From positions 2,872 to 37,946 of the forward strand of contig JAMCTB010000221.1 of assembly GCA_023380955.1 (NCBI GenBank): DNA of 35,075 nucleotides. Direction: 5' to 3'. This DNA is from Chloroflexota bacterium (lineage in GTDB: Bacteria; Chloroflexota; UBA6077). This document shows positions 31,055-35,075 of this stretch, one piece after another. The first letter of the stretch is position 1, and every line of letters begins with the position of its first letter. Made by a program: the position numbers and the translations under genes. The notes under the pieces are model-generated. The model saw only the letters and a program-made list of their open reading frames with translations. It did not search any database and was not told the DNA's origin.

Positions 31055-31921
31055 CTAACTGAACCGGTCGAACAACCCCTCCAGCAGGTCGTGGGCGTCG
31101 GTTTCACCGGCGGCCTTCTGGCCCTCCAGCCCCTCCTCGAAGCTGGGTGCCTCCTCCCGATAGAAAACCCCCACGTAGAGGGGATCCTCGCTCCGAGCCT
31201 TCAGCATCGCCTCGCCGAGGTCAGCGGCATCGTGATCCTGGGGAAGCGCCTCAACCAGCTCCCGATAGAACTTGAAGGTGTTCACCTTGTTGAAGGTGGG
31301 GCACGGGCTGTACACGTCGATGATCGAGAGCCCCTTGTGGTCGATCCCCTGAACGATCAGGTCGGCCAGCTCCTTGGGCTGCCCCGAGAAGCCCCTGGCC
31401 ACGAAGGTCGCCCCGGCGGTCAGGGCCAGCAGCAGGGGGTTCACAGAGCGATCGGCGCTGCCGTGGGGCGTGGTCTTGGTGGTGAAGCCGACCCGGCTGG
31501 TGGGCGAGGTCTGTCCCTTGGTGAGACCATAGATGCTGTTATCCATGATCAGGTAGGTCACATCCAGGTTGCGGCGGGCCGCGTGCAGGAAGTGGCCTCC
31601 GCCGATGGCGAAGGCATCCCCATCACCTCCCATCACCAGCACCGAGAGTTCGGGCCTCGCCGCTCTCAGCCCCGTGGCGATGGGCATGGTTCGACCGTGC
31701 ACGCCATGGAAGCCGTAGGTTGCCACGAAGAAGGGGATCCGGCTGGAGCAGCCGATGCCGGACACCACCACCACATCCTTGGGATCGAATCCCTTCTCAC
31801 GCATGGCGTTGTAGGCGGCGTTCAGCACGCCGAAGTCCCCACAGCCGGGACACCAGGTCGGCTTCTCGTCGCTCTTGTAATCCTCCAGGGTCCGTTCGAT
31901 CAAGGCAGTGCTATCCAACAT
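31055..31921 (-). CDS. korB: KorB, 2-oxoacid:ferredoxin oxidoreductase beta subunit
   Basis: The 288-residue beta subunit binds thiamine diphosphate: PTWCPGCGDFGVL (C24, C27), GDGDAF (99-104) and DNSIYGLTKGQ (127-137). With KorA it oxidatively decarboxylates a 2-oxoacid, probably 2-oxoglutarate, to the acyl-CoA and reduces ferredoxin; it may run in reverse. No separate ferredoxin-type delta subunit is present, as is usual for two-subunit enzymes. Its start overlaps the korA end by 11 bases, implying translational coupling. Confidence 0.95.
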   Translation of the reverse strand: MLDSTALIERTLEDYKSDEKPTWCPGCGDFGVLNAAYNAMREKGFDPKDVVVVSGIGCSSRIPFFVATYGFHGVHGRTMPIATGLRAARPELSVLVMGGDGDAFAIGGGHFLHAARRNLDVTYLIMDNSIYGLTKGQTSPTSRVGFTTKTTPHGSADRSVNPLLLALTAGATFVARGFSGQPKELADLIVQGIDHKGLSIIDVYSPCPTFNKVNTFKFYRELVEALPQDHDAADLGEAMLKARSEDPLYVGVFYREEAPSFEEGLEGQKAAGETDAHDLLEGLFDRFS

Positions 31922-33659
31922 GCTGCCCCACCTCCTCGATCGCCTTCACGATCCGCGCGACCTTGATGGGAGTCCCGCCGTAGCTGCTCAGCTTCACGAC
32001 GTCGCGCTTGTAGCGGGCCGCCAGCAGATCGGCGAACTGCCCGCTGTAGTTGACTTCAGGCACAATCAGTACCTTCTTGCTCCTGACGAACTCCCCCACC
32101 TGGCGGTCGGGGATCGGCCACAACATCCTGGGCGCCAGCGCCTCCACGGCGATGCCCTTCTCCCTGGCCAGATCCACGGCCTCCACCACGGCCCCCATCG
32201 TGGAGCCCCAGGTGACGATGCCGATCTCGGCCGAGGGGTCACCGTAGAGGTCCGCGGGCGGCGCATCCGCCGCCGCAGCCGCCAGCTTTCTGAACCGCTT
32301 TTCGGTCATGCGGCTGTGGGTATCTGGATCGTAGCGAGGGCGGCCCAGCTCGCCGTGCTCCAGACCGGTGGCTACGTACTGGCCGCCGGCCTGACCCGGC
32401 ACACTCATGGGCGAGACCCCGGTGGCAGTGAAGCTGTACCTCTTGAAGCGGCCTCCCTCGTGGCCGTTGCCGCTCCCATCGGCCTGGTAGAGCAGCCGTC
32501 CCTTCAGCTCCACCTTCGAGAGGTCTGGCCGCGGTATCTTCTCGGTCCGGGTGGCGAGCACCGTATCGGAGAGCAGGATCACCGGCATCTGGTACTGCTC
32601 GGCCAGGTTGAAGGCGTTGATGGCCTGCCAGAAGCAGTCTTCCACCGAGGTAGGAGCCAGGACTATCCGGGGAACCTCACCGTGCCCGCCCGACACGGCC
32701 AGCTTCAGATCCCCCTGCTCGTGCTTGGTCGGCATGCCGGTAGAGGGACCCGCCCGTTGGACGTCCACGACCACGGCCGGCAATTCGGCCATGGCCCCCA
32801 GCCCCAGCATCTCCACCATCAGGCTGAGCCCCGGGCCCGAGGTGGCCGTCATGGCTCGGACCCCTCCGTAGGAGGCTCCCAGCACCATGCCGGCCGCCGC
32901 GATCTCGTCCTCCGCCTGGACCACCGATCCACCCACCTTGGACAGGTGGGCAGCCAGGAACTCCATGATGTCGGTGGCCGGGGTGATGGGATACCCGAAG
33001 TAGTTGCGGCAGCCCGCCGCGATGGCGCCCATGGCCAGGGCCTGGTTGCCCGAGACGACGACCATCTCGCCCCGATGCTCCGCGGCGCCAACGGCAAAGA
33101 GCGGCTTCCCGCCCATCTGATCCTGAACGTACCGGATCCCGGCCTCCAGGGCGGCCACGTTCTTGGCCACTACATCCTCGCCCTTCCGGCCGAACTTCTC
33201 CTGAAGGAGCCGAACCAACTGCTCCTTGGGAAGATCGAACAGGGCCGCCACCACCCCCACGGCCACCACGTTCTTGCCCAGCTCGAACTTGAGCTGGCTC
33301 CTGGCGATCTCCGTGAGGGGCACGGCGTACTGCTGCCGGTCGCCGCTCTCGGGCGGCGTGAACTCGGCCGAGTCGTAGATGAGCAGGCCACCCGGCTTCA
33401 GGTCGGCAACGTTCTTGTCGTAGGCCTCCTGGTTGAAGGCCAGCAGGACATCCAGCTGATCCCCCTGGGTGTAGAGGCGACGGTCGCTCAGCCGAAGCTG
33501 GATCAGGGTGTGCCCACCCTTGATCTCGGCCGGGTAGGTCTTGAAAGTCAGCAGCTCGTAGCCCGCGCGCGCCGCAGCCTGCGCCACCAGTTCCCCGGTG
33601 CTTATGACCCCTTCACCGGACTCGCCGGCAATCCTAACCACCAAATCTCCACTCGCCAT
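31911..33659 (-). CDS. korA: KorA, 2-oxoacid:ferredoxin oxidoreductase gamma-alpha subunit
   Basis: This 582-residue subunit fuses the gamma domain (about 5-185: RIAGESGEGVISTGEL; YPAEIKGGH) with the alpha domain (about 195-580: GYPITPATDIMEFL from 222, AEDEIAAAGMVLGASYGG, TSGPG 273-277). The gamma-alpha order is that of two-subunit oxidoreductases. Substrate specificity (2-oxoglutarate, pyruvate or branched) is not certain from the sequence. The ATG has AAGGGG upstream. A leader of about 180 bases with several hairpins precedes it. Confidence 0.95.
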   Translation of the reverse strand: MASGDLVVRIAGESGEGVISTGELVAQAAARAGYELLTFKTYPAEIKGGHTLIQLRLSDRRLYTQGDQLDVLLAFNQEAYDKNVADLKPGGLLIYDSAEFTPPESGDRQQYAVPLTEIARSQLKFELGKNVVAVGVVAALFDLPKEQLVRLLQEKFGRKGEDVVAKNVAALEAGIRYVQDQMGGKPLFAVGAAEHRGEMVVVSGNQALAMGAIAAGCRNYFGYPITPATDIMEFLAAHLSKVGGSVVQAEDEIAAAGMVLGASYGGVRAMTATSGPGLSLMVEMLGLGAMAELPAVVVDVQRAGPSTGMPTKHEQGDLKLAVSGGHGEVPRIVLAPTSVEDCFWQAINAFNLAEQYQMPVILLSDTVLATRTEKIPRPDLSKVELKGRLLYQADGSGNGHEGGRFKRYSFTATGVSPMSVPGQAGGQYVATGLEHGELGRPRYDPDTHSRMTEKRFRKLAAAAADAPPADLYGDPSAEIGIVTWGSTMGAVVEAVDLAREKGIAVEALAPRMLWPIPDRQVGEFVRSKKVLIVPEVNYSGQFADLLAARYKRDVVKLSSYGGTPIKVARIVKAIEEVGQHVG

Positions 33660-33852
33660 AGCGGTATCACCCCTTTTGCCCGGACGGGCCCCTCAGGCAG
33701 GGCAAACCCTCCGCCATTCCCGGTCCGAACACCCTGCACTGCTGCCCATCGAGCCGCGGTCTAGCAGCCCTCCGGCCCCACGGGCCGGGAGTAGGTCCGA
33801 TCGAACCTCGAAGACCGTGGCCACTGGGTCCGGCCACTTAAGACGCATTGTA
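33660..33852 (-). promoter_or_regulatory. Structured leader and possible promoter of korAB
   Basis: On the minus strand a TACAAT-like -10 (33852-33847) lies about 190 bases before korA, with no convincing -35. The presumed leader holds three hairpins: GTGGCC/GGCCAC (33817-33837), CCGGCCC/GGGCCGG (33772-33788) and GCCCG/CGGGC (33678-33689). The last is next to the AAAAGGGG ribosome site. Function, if any, is unknown; no riboswitch class is recognised. Confidence 0.35.
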
Positions 33853-33884
33853 CTACATTTAGCGACAAAACGTGTTGCGCCACC

Positions 33885-34011
33885 ATTACAGGTAGGGCCT
33901 TTTCGAGGTTGGCCGGACTGTCATGCTGAGCGAAGCGAAGCATCTCCCGGGGCGGCGAGAGGAGACCCTTCGCTCCGCTCAGGGTGACAATGAAAAGGCC
34001 CTACATTACAG
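33885..34011. mobile_element. 113-bp MITE-like element with 7-bp target duplication
   Basis: The element runs 33892-34004, bounded by perfect 13-bp inverted repeats GTAGGGCCTTTTC and GAAAAGGCCCTAC. A direct repeat ATTACAG sits on each side (33885-33891 and 34005-34011), as expected for transposition. Inside is a second, imperfect inverted repeat: TGTCATGCTGAGCGAAGCGAAG (arm 33919-33940, quoted in part as TGTCATGCTGAGCG) against 33968-33989 (CGCTCAGGGTGACA at its end). That inner motif is a common intergenic repeat in environmental genomes. There is no transposase; it must rely on one elsewhere. It lies upstream of korA. Confidence 0.8.
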
Positions 34012-34028
34012 GGCAATCTGAGCCGGTC

Positions 34029-34203
34029 TCACCGAGGAGAGGTCAACAGAGGCTGTTGTGAGACGGAGACGGTGGTGGGGGCGTCGAAAGTGCCGGGATC
34101 GTCGGTCCAGAGCACCCGCAGCCGGAAGTCGAAGCTGTAGTCGGCGCTCCCGGAGTTCTCCGCCGCCTGCCAGGAGCCGCGCCAGGGTACACGCGAGACG
34201 CCT
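34029..34203 (-). pseudogene. Frameshifted 3' tail of the coiled-coil gene
   Basis: Directly after the stop of the coiled-coil frame, another frame continues with strongly coding-like codon use (third positions mostly G or C) and reads VSRVPWRGSWQAAENSG, then SADYSFDFRLRVLWTDDPG, ending at TGA 34029-34031. There is no start codon of its own nearby. One extra G after the AAG codon at about 34204-34206 would join it as DWLKVGVSRVPWRGSW. So this is most simply the end of the preceding gene, split by a one-base loss or a sequence error. Confidence 0.55.
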
Positions 34204-34999
34204 ACTTCAGCCAGTCGGGCACCGTCCAGGATCCCTTCCCGGACGCCCCGGCCTCGGTTGAATAGCGGTTGTCCGTGGTCTTCGTCTCGCCCGATAGCAT
34301 CTCCGAGGACGGCCGCGAAGGGGCAAGCCCGACCTCCGGATCCCCCGCCGGCAGTTGTCGCTCGCACGGGGAGTCCGCCGCCTGCTCGACTCGGTCGGAG
34401 TCCGGCGCAGCATCTGGAGCGAGATCGGCGGACCCCGCCGAGGGGATCGAGGTGGCGACTTGCGAGATCGCGGGCTCGCCGGACCGAACCGGTCGAGCGA
34501 AGCCGGGATGCCCGACGAGGACCGATCCCGGCTCGGCTGGGGGCGGCTCTGCCTCCTCGGACCTGCCCGTCAGTCGGGTCCATAAGGCGTGGATCCGTGT
34601 GGAGCGCTGGGATCGAAGATCGGCCAGGGCGAGGTTGGTTTCCCACGCCTGACGAACGGCCTCATCCTGGAGACTCTTGGTCTGCCGCACGGCCTCGACC
34701 AGGGTCTGCTCCGCCTCGGTCCGGGCGTTGTCGAGGATCCGATCCGCTTCTGCCTGAGCCTCGGCCAGGATCTGCCCGGATCGCGCTTCGGCCGCCCTCA
34801 CCAGTTCGTCGTACACCCGTTCCCCGGCGAGAAAAGCGTCCAGGCGGGCCTGCATCGCCTCATGGAAGGCGATCCTCAGCACCTCGGTCGACAGTCCCGC
34901 AGCGGCGCCACCGACCGCCTCGGGCCCTTCAGGCTGCGCCCCCGGTTGAGCGGGAGATCCCTCGTGCCAAAAGAGATTGGAATCAGCTTCCGTGCTCAT
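34202..34999 (-). CDS. Coiled-coil protein, unknown (DivIVA- or ATP-synthase-b-like helix)
   Basis: This is a 265-residue frame starting at the ATG at 34999, which overlaps the preceding stop (ATGA). After a low-complexity start, residues about 38-135 form a long charged coiled coil (ILAEAQAEADRILDNARTEA), like DivIVA or F-type b subunits. From about 145 the sequence is acidic, proline- and serine-rich and disordered. It ends WTVPDWLK, but coding continues in another frame to 34029, so the real protein is probably about 320 residues with a beta-rich end. I do not recognise a family for the whole. The coupled upstream gene suggests a common complex. Confidence 0.7.
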   Translation of the reverse strand: MSTEADSNLFWHEGSPAQPGAQPEGPEAVGGAAAGLSTEVLRIAFHEAMQARLDAFLAGERVYDELVRAAEARSGQILAEAQAEADRILDNARTEAEQTLVEAVRQTKSLQDEAVRQAWETNLALADLRSQRSTRIHALWTRLTGRSEEAEPPPAEPGSVLVGHPGFARPVRSGEPAISQVATSIPSAGSADLAPDAAPDSDRVEQAADSPCERQLPAGDPEVGLAPSRPSSEMLSGETKTTDNRYSTEAGASGKGSWTVPDWLK

Positions 35000-35075
35000 T
35001 GCTCCCCACCGCTTTCGTCCAACTGAGGCTGATAGTAGGCCAGTCCCCGCTTTGCCTTCGGGTTCTCCGGGTCCA
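34996..35075 (-). CDS. C-terminal end of a gene running off the window
   Basis: The last 25 codons of a minus-strand gene read DPENPKAKRGLAYYQPQLDE and then SGGEQ before TGA. DPENPKAKRGLAYY has the look of a tetratricopeptide repeat helix. The TGA overlaps the ATG of the coiled-coil gene (ATGA), so both are probably translated together. The 5' part is beyond the window end. Confidence 0.75.
   Translation of the reverse strand, partial: DPENPKAKRGLAYYQPQLDESGGEQ

Noticed and set aside
33660..33780. T-box-like sequence in the korA leader
   Set aside because: A GGTG...ACCG string resembles part of the T-box motif but lacks the full conserved core and stem I, and korA is not a usual T-box target.

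Overview
The window is high-GC bacterial DNA. Several features point to Chloroflexota or a near relative: the linked SCO1664-like and DUF3090 genes, a two-gene KorAB oxidoreductase, a secreted protein type I associate with that phylum, and its typical intergenic palindromes. This assignment is inference. I see no rRNA, tRNA, CRISPR array or transposase.

Region 1 (1-14442) is an alpha-glucan/trehalose island. On the minus strand lies a 1740-residue GlgX-TreY fusion (debranching enzyme plus maltooligosyl-trehalose synthase) and a secreted protein of unknown function. Divergent from them is a tight plus-strand operon: GlgE, a TreS-maltokinase fusion, and GlgB. The operon encodes trehalose -> maltose -> maltose-1-phosphate -> branched alpha-glucan. 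The fusion debranches glucan and converts its ends to maltooligosyl-trehalose. TreZ, needed to release trehalose, is not in the window.

Region 2 (14450-23952) looks like a methylated quaternary amine locus. A nitrilase-family amidohydrolase is divergent from an IclR regulator; both have good promoters, and a perfect operator-like inverted repeat lies at the iclR start site. Downstream come a complete betaine/choline-type ABC importer (ATPase, two permeases, lipoprotein), a TIGR04076-like small protein that appears frameshifted, two non-pyrrolysine MttB-family methyltransferases and a corrinoid protein. The simplest reading is uptake of a betaine followed by methyl transfer to a corrinoid protein. 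The substrate, the methyl acceptor enzyme and the corrinoid activase are not shown here. This is the best candidate in the window for an incompletely described system.

Region 3 (24084-29536) holds a sugar-nucleotide epimerase with a four-cysteine insert and a minus-strand housekeeping operon, rpsP-khpA-rimM-recO. It also holds a PspC-like membrane protein, the SCO1664-like/DUF3090 pair and a BON-domain protein.

Region 4 (29784-35075) holds a small unknown ORF, an ACT-domain protein, and korA-korB for a 2-oxoacid:ferredoxin oxidoreductase. A coiled-coil protein with an apparent frameshift near its end follows, then the last codons of a gene running off the window. Intergenic DNA is rich in palindromes, including a 113-bp MITE-like element with 13-bp terminal inverted repeats and a 7-bp target duplication.
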